DNA from: Rhodococcoides fascians A25f
GTDB lineage: Bacteria > Actinomycetota > Actinomycetes > Mycobacteriales > Mycobacteriaceae
Direction of reading: 5' to 3'
Assembly: GCF_000760935.2 (NCBI RefSeq)
Contig: NZ_CP049744.1
Coordinates: 496,001 to 560,000, forward strand
Length of the DNA stretch: 64,000 nt
In this document: piece after piece, positions 8,955-17,465 of the stretch
Position numbering within the stretch: position 1 is the first letter of the stretch
How the letters are laid out: each line of letters begins with the position of its first letter
The notes under the pieces: model-generated
The model's input: the letters and a program-made list of their open reading frames with translations, nothing else
Database searches by the model: none
Told to the model about the DNA's origin: nothing
Position numbers and translations under genes: made by a program

Positions 8955-9791
8955 CTAAACCCAGTAGGGCACGCGGGCCCGGTACTTCTTGAGAGCGAGA
9001 ATGGCCAGCGCCCAGCCGACGACGGTGAAGCCGAGCACGATGTACCAGTGGTACGCCTGCTGATCCTCGCCGATCAGCGGGGCGCGGATGATGTCGAGGT
9101 AGTGGAACAGCGGGTTGATCTCCACGAGCTTGGCGCGGTTCGCGGCCTCGCCGCCCATTTGCTGCAGGCCCGATGTGGTCCACACGATCGGCGTCATGAA
9201 GAACATCAGCGTCACGAAGCTGCCGAGAATCGGGGCGATATCGCGGTAGCGGGTGGCGATGATGCCGAACAGGATGGACACCCACACGGCGTTGAGCAGG
9301 ATCAGCACCAGCGCCGGGATCGCGAAGATCACGGTCCAGTGCAGCCCACCCTCGGGCCAGAAGATCGCGATGATGATCACGTAGATCAACATGTTGTGGC
9401 CGAGTAGCAGCAGTTGACGCCACACCAGGCGATACACGTGCACACTGAGCGCGCTCGGCAGCTGCTTGATCAGACCCTCGTTCGCGACGAAGACGTCTCC
9501 GCCTTCGAGAATCGCGGCACTGATGAGGTTCCAGATGATCAGACCGACGGTGACGTGCGGCAGAAACGAGCGCAGGTCGATGTCCAGGAGTACCGAATAC
9601 AACAGACCCATGGCGATGGCCTGCACGCCGGTGGCGATGGTGATCCAGAACGGACCGATCACCGACCGTCGATAACGCTGCTTGATGTCCTGCCAGCCGA
9701 GATGAAGCCACAGTTCGCGCTGATTGAAACCGGTTCGCAGATCGCCGAACGCGCGCCGATAAGTCTGTGAGTCCGAAACCGGAGCAGGCAT
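8955..9791 (-). CDS. wzm: Galactan ABC exporter, permease subunit (Wzm/RfbD-like)
   Basis: A 278-residue ABC-2 permease with an amphipathic N-terminus (RELWLHLGWQDIKQRYRR, SVIGPFWITIATG) followed by about six membrane segments. The pair with Wzt is transcribed permease, ATPase, then GlfT1. I chose ATG 9791 because AGGAG lies 5 bases upstream; a GTG at 9848 in the same frame would add 19 residues but has no clear ribosome-binding site. Confidence 0.9.
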   Translation of the reverse strand: MPAPVSDSQTYRRAFGDLRTGFNQRELWLHLGWQDIKQRYRRSVIGPFWITIATGVQAIAMGLLYSVLLDIDLRSFLPHVTVGLIIWNLISAAILEGGDVFVANEGLIKQLPSALSVHVYRLVWRQLLLLGHNMLIYVIIIAIFWPEGGLHWTVIFAIPALVLILLNAVWVSILFGIIATRYRDIAPILGSFVTLMFFMTPIVWTTSGLQQMGGEAANRAKLVEINPLFHYLDIIRAPLIGEDQQAYHWYIVLGFTVVGWALAILALKKYRARVPYWV

Positions 9792-9896
9792 CTGTTCTCC
9801 TGCCTCGCTCTCGGGATCCTTCGCTGGTGCCGACACGACGGTCGACACTACCTGTCGAAACGCTCTAGCTCATTCCGCAGGCGCAACTCGCACCTT

Positions 9897-10478
9897 CTAC
9901 AGGTACTGGCCGGTACCGCTGCCGCCCTGGCCGGCACCCGGTGCGGGCATCACACCGGGAGGCAACGCGCCCTGCCGCATCTGCTCGAGTTGGGCGCGGG
10001 CGGCCATCTGCTGCGCGAACAGTGCCGTCTGGATGCCATGGAACAGTCCTTCGAGCCAGCCGACGAGCTGCGCCTGTGCGATCCGTAGTTCCGCGTCGGT
10101 GGGGATGACGTCGTCCCCGAAGGGCAGCACCAGACGCTCGAGCTCGTCGCGCAGTTCCGGCGCGAGTCCCTGTTCGAGTTCGTGGATCGACGACTTGTGG
10201 ATTTCCTTGAGACGCGTCCGGCTGGCGTCGTCGAGCGGAGCGGCGCGCACTTCCTCGAGCAGCTGCTTGATCATCGTGCCGATGCGCATCACCTTCGCGG
10301 GCTGCTCGACCATCTCCGACAGGCCCGACCCGTCGTCCGAATCGTCGTTCGCCGACGATCCGGCGGCGCGGGCCGCTGCGGCCGTCGCTTCCTCGCGGCT
10401 CAGGGCAAGCGGTTCTCCGTTGGGGCCGATCACAACGACGTGGTCATCGGGGGCACTGTTCGACTCGGATTGGGTCAT
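9897..10478 (-). CDS. bpa: Bacterial proteasome activator Bpa
   Basis: A 193-residue helical protein. Bpa (also called PafE) forms an ATP-independent ring that opens the 20S proteasome and feeds it unfolded proteins. The decisive feature is the C-terminal GQYL, the motif that docks into the proteasome. Four-helix regions (AKVMRIGTMIKQLLEEVRAA, RLKEIHKSSIHELEQGLAPE) and a low-complexity acidic linker also fit. Its position upstream of the galactan exporter matches Rv3780. It lies divergent from the aminotransferase. Confidence 0.92.
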   Translation of the reverse strand: MTQSESNSAPDDHVVVIGPNGEPLALSREEATAAAARAAGSSANDDSDDGSGLSEMVEQPAKVMRIGTMIKQLLEEVRAAPLDDASRTRLKEIHKSSIHELEQGLAPELRDELERLVLPFGDDVIPTDAELRIAQAQLVGWLEGLFHGIQTALFAQQMAARAQLEQMRQGALPPGVMPAPGAGQGGSGTGQYL

Positions 10479-10694
10479 GTATCCATCTTTACGCGTCGCT
10501 CGTCGTTGCGTGATCGTCCGGGGCGATTATCCTGGTTCGGTCGCCGGGAACAGTAGTTCGTCGAGAAAACAACCGGGGCTCGTCGGACAGATGTGGAAGC
10601 AGGGAGGGATCGAGCGTGCGAAGTGGGCAACCGTTCCCTGGCGAAACGGGACGTGGAACACATGCTTCACCGGTCGGCGCTTAGAGTGTCCGGC

Positions 10695-11900
10695 ATGGGG
10701 TACGACGTCGCGCGGGTAAGAGGGTCCATTCCCTCCCTCGGCGACGGGTGGATTCATCTGGACCCTCAGCTGGGGATGTTGATACCGGATCGGGTGTCGA
10801 CCGCGGTGTCCACGGCGTTTCGGCACAGCGCGTCCAACCACTCGGCCGGTAACACCGCAGCCAAGCGGAGTGCAGCTCTGCTCGAATCCGCGCGTGTGGC
10901 GATTGCCGATCTGGTGGGTGCGTATCCGTCCGGGGTCGTCATCGGACCGGACCGCGCGACGCTGCTGTCGTGGCTCGCCGAATCGATGAGCTCACGGCTC
11001 GGTCTGGGAACCGGGCTGGTGCTCTCGCGCTTGGACGAGGAAGCCAATGTTGCGCCGTGGCTGCGGGTGGCCAGCCGAACCGGCGCGCACGTCAAATGGG
11101 CCGAAGTCGAAATCGATACCTGCGAGCTGCCCACGTGGCAGTTCGACGAACTGATCACCTCCACCACCAGGCTCGTCGCGGTCACTGCGGCGTCACCGAT
11201 CGTCGGCAGCGCACCCGATGTCAGGGTTGCAGCAGATCTGGTGCACGAGGTGGGCGGACTGATCGTCGTCGACGCAGCCGGTGCTGCTCCGTACGCTCAC
11301 GTCGACATCAAGGAACTCGGAGCCGACGTCGTTGCGATCGATGCTGCTGCGTGGGGTGGCCCGTCCGTCGGCGCGCTGATCTTTCGCGATCCGACGCTGC
11401 TGGAGCAGCTTCCGTCGATGTCGCTCAACCCGTCGGCCAAGGGGCCCGCGCGGCTCGAGGTCAGCAGTCACCAGTACGCGTTGTTGGCCGGTGTGGTGGC
11501 CTCCATCGACTACTTGGCCAATCTCGACGACGCCGCGACAGGAACCCGTCGTGAGCGTCTCGAGCTCTCGATCGGATCGTTGCAGTACTACCACGACGGG
11601 CTCTTCGACTACTTGATGAAGGCGCTGAATTCGCTGGATCACGTCATGGTGCTGGGCAATGCGCCCACGCGGGTCCCCACCGTGAGTTTCACGGTCGAGG
11701 GTGTGCCTGCGGTGAAGGTGTCCGAGCAACTCGCGCAGGCGGGAATCGGCAGTGTCAGCGGAGTTCACGGCGGCAGCCGTCTGCTCGACGCACTCGGAGT
11801 CAACGACGAGGGTGGTGCCGTCTCCATCGGTCTGGCTCCGTACACCACCCGCTACGAAATCGATCAGCTCGTCAAAGCTCTCGCTGCGCTCGCTCTTTGA
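10695..11900 (+). CDS. Class V PLP aminotransferase (cysteine desulfurase-like)
   Basis: About 401 residues; homologous in order and content to Rv3778c. The protein begins MGYDVARVRGSIPSLGDGWI. GGLIVVDAAGAAPYAHVDIK holds the PLP-contacting Asp, but the usual S-x-H-K lysine motif reads VAIDAAAWGGPSVGAL here, with no lysine at that place. The same may be true of the whole subfamily, so it may be catalytically altered. I use ATG 10695; an upstream ATG at 10593 only adds unrelated residues. It is convergent with the quinone oxidoreductase across a strong hairpin. Confidence 0.8.
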   Translation: MGYDVARVRGSIPSLGDGWIHLDPQLGMLIPDRVSTAVSTAFRHSASNHSAGNTAAKRSAALLESARVAIADLVGAYPSGVVIGPDRATLLSWLAESMSSRLGLGTGLVLSRLDEEANVAPWLRVASRTGAHVKWAEVEIDTCELPTWQFDELITSTTRLVAVTAASPIVGSAPDVRVAADLVHEVGGLIVVDAAGAAPYAHVDIKELGADVVAIDAAAWGGPSVGALIFRDPTLLEQLPSMSLNPSAKGPARLEVSSHQYALLAGVVASIDYLANLDDAATGTRRERLELSIGSLQYYHDGLFDYLMKALNSLDHVMVLGNAPTRVPTVSFTVEGVPAVKVSEQLAQAGIGSVSGVHGGSRLLDALGVNDEGGAVSIGLAPYTTRYEIDQLVKALAALAL

Positions 11901-11915
11901 GCGGCTGCGCCGCGC

Positions 11916-11955
11916 GTGCGCGAAACCTCGTAGCCCACTACGAGGTTCCGCGCAC
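11916..11955. terminator. Bidirectional terminator hairpin
   Basis: An 18-bp stem with one mismatch (GTGCGCGAAACCTCGTAG pairs with its complement ending at 11955) and a 4-base loop CCCA. It separates two convergent genes and can serve both strands. Confidence 0.75.
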
Positions 11956-11970
11956 GACCTCAGGCGCACA

Positions 11971-12960
11971 TCACTGGACTCGCAGGATCACTTTCCCGAT
12001 CGTCTCGGCGTCGTCGAGCATTCGATGCCCTTGCGCCGCTTCGGTTATCGGGATTTCGGCGTGCACGACGGCAGTGACGCGTCCCTCGGAGATCAGCGGC
12101 CACAGGTGCTCCGTCATGTCCGCGACGATGTTGGCCTTGCTCGACGGTCCGGTTTCGGGGCGCCCGCGCAGCCCGGCTGCGTGAACCGATCCGCGCTTGG
12201 CGAGGAGTTTGCCGAAGTTCAGCTCTCCCTTCACGCCGCCCTGCATCCCGATGGTGACGACGGTGCCGTCCATGGCCAGGGCGTCGAGATTGCGATCGAG
12301 GTACTTCGCGCCCATGTTGTCCAGGATCAGGTCTGCTCCGTGATCCTTTGTCTGTGAACGAATCTCGTCGACGAAGTCCTGGTTCTTGTAGTCGATGAGG
12401 ATGTCCGCGCCGAGATCGGCACACATGTCCAGCTTGTACTTCGAGCCGGCGGTGACCGCGACGGTGACGCCCATCTGCTTGGCCACTTGGATTGCGTGCG
12501 TACCGATTCCGCTACCACCACCGTGGATGAGCAATACCTGGCCCGAGCGCATGTGTCCATCCATCACCAGGTTGGACCACACTGTGGAGGCGACTTCTGG
12601 AAGTGCCGCTGCCACATGCAGATCGAGCCCTTGCGGAATCGGAAACAGCTGAGTGGCGGGTACTGCGACCTGCTCCGCATAACCACCGCCGGCCAAGAGT
12701 GCGCAGACTCTGTCGCCCACGTTCCAACCGCTGACGCCTTCGCCGAGTTCGGAGATGATGCCCGAGCATTCGAGGCCGAGAATGTCGCTGGCACCAGGGG
12801 GCGGCGGATAATTGCCCTGACGCTGCATCAGATCGGCACGGTTGATGGCCGTGGCCGAGACGTCGACGATCACCTGCCCGCGGCTCGGACGTGGGTCGGG
12901 AACCTCGGTCCATTCCATGACGTCGGGGTCGCCGAATTCTTTGAGTGTGATGGCACGCAT
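11971..12960 (-). CDS. NAD(P)H:quinone oxidoreductase, zinc-less MDR family
   Basis: A 329-residue medium-chain reductase, in the position of Rv3777. It has the GroES-like N-terminal domain (ALLAGGGYAEQVAVPA) and a Rossmann NADP-binding motif (LLIHGGGSGIGTHAIQVAKQMG), and lacks the zinc-ligand clusters of alcohol dehydrogenases. It probably reduces quinones or enals with NADPH. ATG 12960 (MRAITLKEFGDPD) is the canonical family start; the longer open frame upstream runs through a terminator hairpin. Confidence 0.88.
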   Translation of the reverse strand: MRAITLKEFGDPDVMEWTEVPDPRPSRGQVIVDVSATAINRADLMQRQGNYPPPPGASDILGLECSGIISELGEGVSGWNVGDRVCALLAGGGYAEQVAVPATQLFPIPQGLDLHVAAALPEVASTVWSNLVMDGHMRSGQVLLIHGGGSGIGTHAIQVAKQMGVTVAVTAGSKYKLDMCADLGADILIDYKNQDFVDEIRSQTKDHGADLILDNMGAKYLDRNLDALAMDGTVVTIGMQGGVKGELNFGKLLAKRGSVHAAGLRGRPETGPSSKANIVADMTEHLWPLISEGRVTAVVHAEIPITEAAQGHRMLDDAETIGKVILRVQ

Positions 12961-12984
12961 GTCTCCATAGTGCGCCTCCGGCGC

Positions 12985-13028
12985 AGTGGCGCGGTTAAGT
13001 GCCCTCTGGAGCACTCAACCGCACCACT
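12985..13028 (-). terminator. Terminator hairpin after the aldo/keto reductase gene
   Basis: An 18-bp stem with two mismatches (AGTGGCGCGGTTAAGTGC against the arm 13011-13028) and an 8-base loop, in the 81-bp gap between two co-directional genes. It probably ends the aldo/keto reductase transcript. Confidence 0.6.
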
Positions 13029-13041
13029 GCCGCAGGCACTT

Positions 13042-14076
13042 CTACAGGTCCCAGAGGTTGATCCCGAAGTCCTCGGCGTGCTGGTCGATCTGGGCCAGCT
13101 CGTCCTCGGTGAAGTCGAGGTTGTCCAGCGCGGCCACGTTGTTCTCCAGCTGTTCGACGCTCGATGCGCCGATCAGTACCGACGTCACCCGCGGGTCGCG
13201 CAGGGCCCAGCTCAGCGCGAGCTGTGCGAGGGATTGACCGCGGTCGGCGGCGATGTCGTTCAATGCCCGAAGGTGTCCGATGTGGTCGTCGGTGAGCCAA
13301 TCCGGGTTCAACGACTTGCCTTGTGCTGCTCGCGAATCCGCAGGAATACCGTCGAGGTACCTGTCGGTGAGCATGCCCTGCGCCAAGGGAGAGAACGCGA
13401 TGACGCCTGCGCCGATCGCGTCGAGTGTGCCGAGCAGTTCGGGCTCGATCCAGCGATTGACCATCGAATAGCTGGGCTGGTGAATCAGCAGGGGAACACC
13501 CGCGTCGGCGAGCAGATCCGCCATCTTCTGCGTCCCCTCGGGCTTGTAGGAGCTGATGCCCGCGTACAGGGCCTTGCCCTGCTGAACCGCGCTGATCAGC
13601 GCGCCCGCGGTTTCCTCGATCGGGGTGTCGTGGTCGGGGCGGTGGCTGTAGAAGATGTCGACGTGGTCCAGGCGCATGCGCGTCAACGATTGGTCCAACG
13701 AGGACAGCAGATACTTGCGCGAGCCGCCGAAGCCGTACGGGCCGGGCCACATGTCCCAGCCGGCCTTGCTCGAAATGATCAATTCGTCGCGATAGCCGGC
13801 GAAATCCTCCGAGAAGATGCGGCCGAAATTCTTCTCCGCACTGCCGTAGGGCGGGCCGTAGTTGTTGGCCAGATCGAAGTGCGTGATCCCCAGATCGAAG
13901 GCGCGACGCAGGATCGCGCGCTGGTTCATCACTGGAACGTCGTCGCCGAAGTTGTGCCACAGTCCCAACGAGATCGCCGGGAGCTTCGGTCCGCGTGATC
14001 CCACTTGCCGGAAGTGCATGGACTCGTATCTGTCGGCTGCGGCAACGTACGGCGGTTCGATGTTGGGATCTGTCAT
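13042..14076 (-). CDS. Aldo/keto reductase (YghZ/Kv-beta-like)
   Basis: A 344-residue NADPH-dependent aldo/keto reductase. The catalytic tetrad is visible: Asp and Tyr in FDLANNYGPPYGSAE, Lys in IISSKAGWDMW and His in DIFYSHRPDHD. The insert PGPYGFGGSRKYL is typical of the YghZ/Kv-beta branch that reduces small aldehydes such as glyceraldehyde 3-phosphate or methylglyoxal. ATG 14076 (MTDPNIEPPYV) is preferred over the longer open frame to 14124. It is divergent from the MarR gene. Confidence 0.9.
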   Translation of the reverse strand: MTDPNIEPPYVAAADRYESMHFRQVGSRGPKLPAISLGLWHNFGDDVPVMNQRAILRRAFDLGITHFDLANNYGPPYGSAEKNFGRIFSEDFAGYRDELIISSKAGWDMWPGPYGFGGSRKYLLSSLDQSLTRMRLDHVDIFYSHRPDHDTPIEETAGALISAVQQGKALYAGISSYKPEGTQKMADLLADAGVPLLIHQPSYSMVNRWIEPELLGTLDAIGAGVIAFSPLAQGMLTDRYLDGIPADSRAAQGKSLNPDWLTDDHIGHLRALNDIAADRGQSLAQLALSWALRDPRVTSVLIGASSVEQLENNVAALDNLDFTEDELAQIDQHAEDFGINLWDL

Positions 14077-14162
14077 AACTCGACCATAGGTCTCGGACTC
14101 GAATCGAACATTCAACCAGTGCAAGCTACTCGTCGGTAGATTTCTTGCCTAAGATGTCACGG

Positions 14163-14666
14163 GTGACAGCCGAACTAGCCATTGGTTCCGGGGGGGACCC
14201 GCAGTGGCTCGACACTGCGGAAATGAAAGCATGGCGCGCCTACATGGACGGCGGGCAACGATTGATGGGGGTACTGAACAAGGATCTGCAGGATGGCCAC
14301 GATCTGTCGATGGCGGAATACCGCATCCTGGTGATGTTGTCCGAATCGGTCGACGGCTCGGTTCGAATGAGCGAGCTGGCCGACGGTGTCCTGTCTTCGA
14401 GAAGTCGTCTGACGCATCAGATCAGGCGAATGGAAGTTCAGGACATGGTCACTCGCAGTACCTGCGTCGACGACGGCAGAGGTGTGCTCGCGGTGATCAC
14501 CGAGGAAGGCCGTCGACGACTGGCGGAGGCGGCACCCACCCATGTGCGCAGTGTGCGCCGACATCTCGTCGATCTGCTTTCTCCAGAAGAACTCGAAGTG
14601 CTCGGCACCATCTTCGAGAAGGTCGACGCAGCGATGGACACCTCGGCGGCGGCACCGCGACGATGA
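14163..14666 (+). CDS. MarR-family transcriptional regulator
   Basis: A 167-residue winged-helix regulator: MAEYRILVMLSES, RMSELADGVLSSRSRLTHQI (recognition helix), RRMEVQDMVTRSTCVDDGRG (wing) and a long C-terminal dimer helix. A TAAGAT -10 element at 14150-14155 sits 7 bases before GTG 14163, which fits a leaderless transcript, common in Actinobacteria; an earlier in-frame TTG (14145) would lie upstream of the predicted RNA start. It probably controls itself and the divergent aldo/keto reductase gene. Confidence 0.85.
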   Translation: MTAELAIGSGGDPQWLDTAEMKAWRAYMDGGQRLMGVLNKDLQDGHDLSMAEYRILVMLSESVDGSVRMSELADGVLSSRSRLTHQIRRMEVQDMVTRSTCVDDGRGVLAVITEEGRRRLAEAAPTHVRSVRRHLVDLLSPEELEVLGTIFEKVDAAMDTSAAAPRR

Positions 14667-14711
14667 GGGGCGATTGGGACTCGGGCCGCCCAGCCGTTTA
14701 AGATCGCACAC

Positions 14712-14801
14712 GGAAGCGTGGCAGAGCGGCCCAATGCACTCGCCTTGAAAGCGAGAGACGTGTAAAAGCGTCCGGGGGTTCAAATCCCTCCGCTTCCGCC
14801 A
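14712..14801 (+). tRNA. tRNA-Ser (UGA)
   Basis: A complete type II tRNA with long variable arm, starting GGAAGCG and closing CGCTTCC with discriminator G and encoded CCA (14799-14801). The anticodon stem CTCGC/GCGAG encloses CTTGAAA, giving anticodon UGA. Its 3' end is the attachment site of the adjacent element. Confidence 0.95.
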
Positions 14802-14802
14802 A
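14778..14802 (+). repeat. Left attachment site of the phage-satellite-like element
   Basis: Twenty-five bases from the T-loop to just past the CCA of tRNA-Ser, starting GTTCAAATCCC, recur exactly at 24530-24554. This is the standard attachment core for a tyrosine integrase using a tRNA 3' end. Confidence 0.93.
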
Positions 14803-14807
14803 CGGGC

Positions 14808-14846
14808 AAGGCCCTGATCTCACCAAGCGGTGCAGGTCAGGGCCTT
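14808..14846. terminator. Rho-independent terminator after tRNA-Ser
   Basis: The stem AAGGCCCTGA / TCAGGGCCTT (14808-14817 and 14837-14846) is followed by TTCT on the plus strand. It lies between the tRNA and the convergent integrase gene and belongs to the element. Confidence 0.8.
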
Positions 14847-14860
14847 TTCTCTGTCCTCGG

Positions 14861-15979
14861 TCAGGCCGACCCCATCCCTGCTGCCCACGCTTTGCCCACA
14901 CTCTGTGCGGATACAGCGGCATCGAGAGCGGTCGCCACAGCGTCGAGATCGTCGTCGAAGAGGTCCGCGTAGACGTCGAGCGTCATAGCCGCGGAGGCGT
15001 GCCCGAGCATCCGCTGTAGCGCTTTCACGTTCACGCCCGCGCTGATGGCCAGGCTCGCCGCTGTGTGCCGAAGATCGTGCGGGGTGAGCCGAGGTACGCC
15101 CGACTTGGCTACGGCCCGTGTGAACCATCCCGTAGACGACACCGATCGCCGGAGGTAGTCGCCACCGCGGCCGGCGAACACCAGATCGTCGCGGCCCTTG
15201 CCCTCGCAGACCCTCGCCAGCTCGTCGACGAGGAATGCCGGCACCGGCACTACCCGCGACTTGTGCGACTTCGGCGTACCGACGTGGATCTGCTGTTCGA
15301 CCTGAACGGCGTTGTCCACGATGTTGATTCGTCTCCGGAGCAGATCAAGGTGGCGAACACGGAGGCCAATCGCCTCGCCCCACCGGACGCCGCAGTAGGC
15401 GAGCACGAGCACCAGGACGCGATACTGGCCGGCGGCGGTCGCGAGCTCGGCCACCTCGGCGTGCGACAAGTACACGTGCGCCTTGCGCTGTTTGCGTGGC
15501 AGATTCTCGACACCGCGTGCCGGGTTCTTCGCGAGCCGCTTCGCTTTCACCGCGGTATCGAGCACGCCGGCGAGGACACCGTAGGCGCGGATGACGACAG
15601 TCGCACCCTTGCCCGCCCGCGTCATACCCGCGATCCACCGCTCGACCGAATCGAGCGTGATGTCGGCGAGCTGCACGTGACCCCACCGAGGCAGAACGTG
15701 AATCCTCCACGCCGTTTCGAGGGACTTGTACGCGGACGGTTTGAGGTCGGATTCTTTGCGGGACAACCAGTTCGGGCCGAACTCCGCGACGGTGATCTTC
15801 CCGAGTTTCGGTGGCACGTATTGGCCCGTCATCATCTCCACGGTCACCGTCGCGGCGAAGTCGAGCGCCTGCCGCTTCGATGTGAACCCTCGCTTATCCG
15901 TCTGCCGACGCTCCGGGGTTCGGTAGCGGACTCGCCACCGCTTGCCGCCCGCGGTCTCGTAGCTTTCGACGGTCGCCAC
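14861..15979 (-). CDS. Tyrosine site-specific integrase
   Basis: A 372-residue phage-type integrase. An N-terminal arm-binding region (KRWRVRYRTPERRQTDKRGF), a SAM-like core-binding domain (about 60-165) and a catalytic domain are present. The catalytic residues are visible: Arg in YCGVRWGEAIGL, HxxR in TPHDLRHTAAS, His in MLGHASAAMT and the nucleophile Tyr in LDVYADLF. It starts at GTG, sharing one base with the stop of the repressor gene, so both are co-transcribed. It sits next to the tRNA attachment site it is expected to use. Confidence 0.95.
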   Translation of the reverse strand: MATVESYETAGGKRWRVRYRTPERRQTDKRGFTSKRQALDFAATVTVEMMTGQYVPPKLGKITVAEFGPNWLSRKESDLKPSAYKSLETAWRIHVLPRWGHVQLADITLDSVERWIAGMTRAGKGATVVIRAYGVLAGVLDTAVKAKRLAKNPARGVENLPRKQRKAHVYLSHAEVAELATAAGQYRVLVLVLAYCGVRWGEAIGLRVRHLDLLRRRINIVDNAVQVEQQIHVGTPKSHKSRVVPVPAFLVDELARVCEGKGRDDLVFAGRGGDYLRRSVSSTGWFTRAVAKSGVPRLTPHDLRHTAASLAISAGVNVKALQRMLGHASAAMTLDVYADLFDDDLDAVATALDAAVSAQSVGKAWAAGMGSA

Positions 15980-16506
15980 TAGTCATCCTCGGTGAAGATC
16001 GTGCCGTAGCCGAAGCTCGCCCGGATCGACACGTCTGTTCCGTCCGACTCGATCATGCGGCTGACGAGCAACGGCCCGTCGCCGGGTTTGGTGCTCCGCC
16101 ATGCGTACGTCGCGGGTCGAAGGAACGGCGGTTGTGAGGCTACCGCGAAGTCCAGATTGGACGTCCGTAGCGAGCGCATCCCGTCGAGGAAGAACCACAG
16201 AGAGCGAACTGAAACACGTTCGGCACCAGACGCATTGACTTCTAAGTCCCCATCGTAGGCAGGCTCAATCAACAAGGTATTTGGCGAAACATCGAGGGCG
16301 ATCGCGAGCGCCATCAAGTCGTCGACGTCGACTCGTCTGGACCCGTTCTCGATCTGGCTGATCGAAGAGTTGCTGAGCGGGTGTCCGAGCTCGCTCATCG
16401 TGTCCGAAAGCGCGCGCAGGGTCATCCCCCGGTCGTTACGGACCCTGGCGATGTTCTTACGGACCGTCTCGCCGGTTGCTCCGATTTCCACGCGCTTTGC
16501 TGCCAT
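15979..16506 (-). CDS. XRE-family repressor with C-terminal domain
   Basis: A 175-residue protein. Residues about 12-75 are a Cro/C1-type helix-turn-helix (RNDRGMTLRALSDTM, SNSSISQIENGSRRVDVDDL). The remaining hundred residues (VSVRSLWFFLDGMRSL) are unrecognised and may sense a signal or dimerise. Divergent from the excisionase gene, it is the likely immunity repressor that keeps the element integrated. ATG 16506 is used because upstream codons in the same frame overlap the divergent promoter region. Confidence 0.85.
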   Translation of the reverse strand: MAAKRVEIGATGETVRKNIARVRNDRGMTLRALSDTMSELGHPLSNSSISQIENGSRRVDVDDLMALAIALDVSPNTLLIEPAYDGDLEVNASGAERVSVRSLWFFLDGMRSLRTSNLDFAVASQPPFLRPATYAWRSTKPGDGPLLVSRMIESDGTDVSIRASFGYGTIFTEDD

Positions 16507-16603
16507 GATCGAAATATAGCGAGGAACTTGCAAGCATGGAAATCGTGGAGTAGGAATACAGATATCCCAATGGATATTCAGGATTCCCGAGCAAGGAGAC
16601 AGG
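16507..16603. promoter_or_regulatory. Divergent control region with repressor operator candidates
   Basis: The 97 bp between repressor and excisionase hold two palindromes: CTTGCAAG (16527-16534) and ATATCC-CAAT-GGATAT (16562-16577). Both are plausible operators for the adjacent XRE repressor, which would make this the lysogeny switch of the element. An AAGGAGA ribosome-binding site precedes ATG 16604. Confidence 0.55.
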
Positions 16604-16813
16604 ATGAGCACCCCATCCCCCCTAGCGACACCCGACGAGGCCGCCGAGTTTCTGCGATGCAGCAAACAGACCCTCGCAGCCAATCGGTTCAAAGGAGTCG
16701 GTCCCAAGTTTGTAAAGCACGGCAGCAGAGTGCTTTACAAGTGGGTCGACCTCCATGCGTACGTGGAGGCGAACACATTCCAGCGCACCGACGACCGTCC
16801 TGTAGCGGTCTGA
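16604..16813 (+). CDS. Excisionase-like MerR/HTH_17 protein
   Basis: A 69-residue DNA-binding protein of the excisionase type: LATPDEAAEFLRCSKQTLAA is the winged-helix motif and VLYKWVDLHAYVEAN the C-terminal strand and helix. It is the first rightward gene, opposite the repressor, the usual place of a recombination directionality factor. The next open frame starts inside its stop codon. Confidence 0.85.
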   Translation: MSTPSPLATPDEAAEFLRCSKQTLAANRFKGVGPKFVKHGSRVLYKWVDLHAYVEANTFQRTDDRPVAV

Positions 16814-16841
16814 TGCCGCTCACCCCCGACCCCTACGAAAC

Positions 16842-16873
16842 TGCCCCCGATGCCGGCCAGGGCATCGAGGGCA
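16842..16873 (+). promoter_or_regulatory. RNA hairpin 1 with GGCCAG loop
   Basis: A 13-bp stem with one mismatch (16842-16854 with 16861-16873) closes the six-base loop GGCCAG. It lies 38 bp before ATG 16912. A second hairpin with the same loop and closing stem lies 42 bp before the next gene, so it is probably a regulatory element rather than chance. Confidence 0.6.
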
Positions 16874-16911
16874 ACCAGGACCGACCCAACTCTCACGAAG
16901 GAACCGATCTG

Positions 16912-17439
16912 ATGACGAACCCTACCGCGATCGCCGACGCCCTCGCCACGATCATCGCCCTACTCAACGCGTTCAATCGCGAGAAGCTCAAGCAGGTCAC
17001 CGCCGGATGGACCGCGCCACAGCGATACGCCTACGCCTCGCAAATGCTCGAGCTGCAGCACGCCGCAGGCCGGAAAGCACAAGCGGTCGCAGCGGTCGCC
17101 GAGGCCGCGCACCCCGTCACGGAACAAGACCGGCCGGCGGGACACACCGGGCCGCTCGAACCATTCACGACCGTCCTGGCTGAGACGGGACAGCCGCTCC
17201 GAGAGTGGGCCATCGATTTCGATTCACCCGAAGACACGAACGTGTGGATCCGCCGCGACGACACCCTCGCCGTCGACGGTAGGCACGTCGTCATCGGTAC
17301 ACCCACCGTCAACGTCGAACTCGAATCCGCCGGCACACAGCAATTCAATGCCCACGACGCCGAGAGCCTTGCGCTGGCGATTCTCTCCGCAGCAGTCCTG
17401 CTCCGGACACAAGAGGCGGAAGCCAACGGATGGACCTGA
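16912..17439 (+). CDS. Hypothetical protein of the satellite, early region
   Basis: A 175-residue acidic protein, not recognised. The N-terminal half is helical (AIADALATIIALLNAFNREKLKQ, YAYASQMLELQHAAGRKAQ); the C-terminal half looks beta-rich (VVIGTPTVNVELESAG) and ends in a helix (ESLALAILSAAVLL). ATG 16912 has GAAGGA upstream; the same frame is open back to ATG 16813, overlapping the excisionase stop, but that extension contains hairpin 1. The last section resembles the C-terminal part of the next two proteins (Ala-rich helix after a beta stretch), so they may be diverged relatives. Confidence 0.65.
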   Translation: MTNPTAIADALATIIALLNAFNREKLKQVTAGWTAPQRYAYASQMLELQHAAGRKAQAVAAVAEAAHPVTEQDRPAGHTGPLEPFTTVLAETGQPLREWAIDFDSPEDTNVWIRRDDTLAVDGRHVVIGTPTVNVELESAGTQQFNAHDAESLALAILSAAVLLRTQEAEANGWT

Positions 17440-17465
17440 CCGCACCCGAACCCCACCACAAGAAC

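Noticed and set aside
12487..13998. 503-codon plus-strand frame across two oxidoreductase genes
   Set aside because: It runs through the terminator hairpin and both real genes on the opposite strand.
14698..14922. Minus-strand frame over tRNA-Ser(UGA) reading LAEAEGFEPPDAFTRLS
   Set aside because: This is the well-known artefact of translating the antisense of a serine tRNA; the tRNA itself explains the sequence.
15065..15982. 305-codon plus-strand frame over the integrase
   Set aside because: The integrase catalytic residues lie on the minus strand; this frame is its complement.
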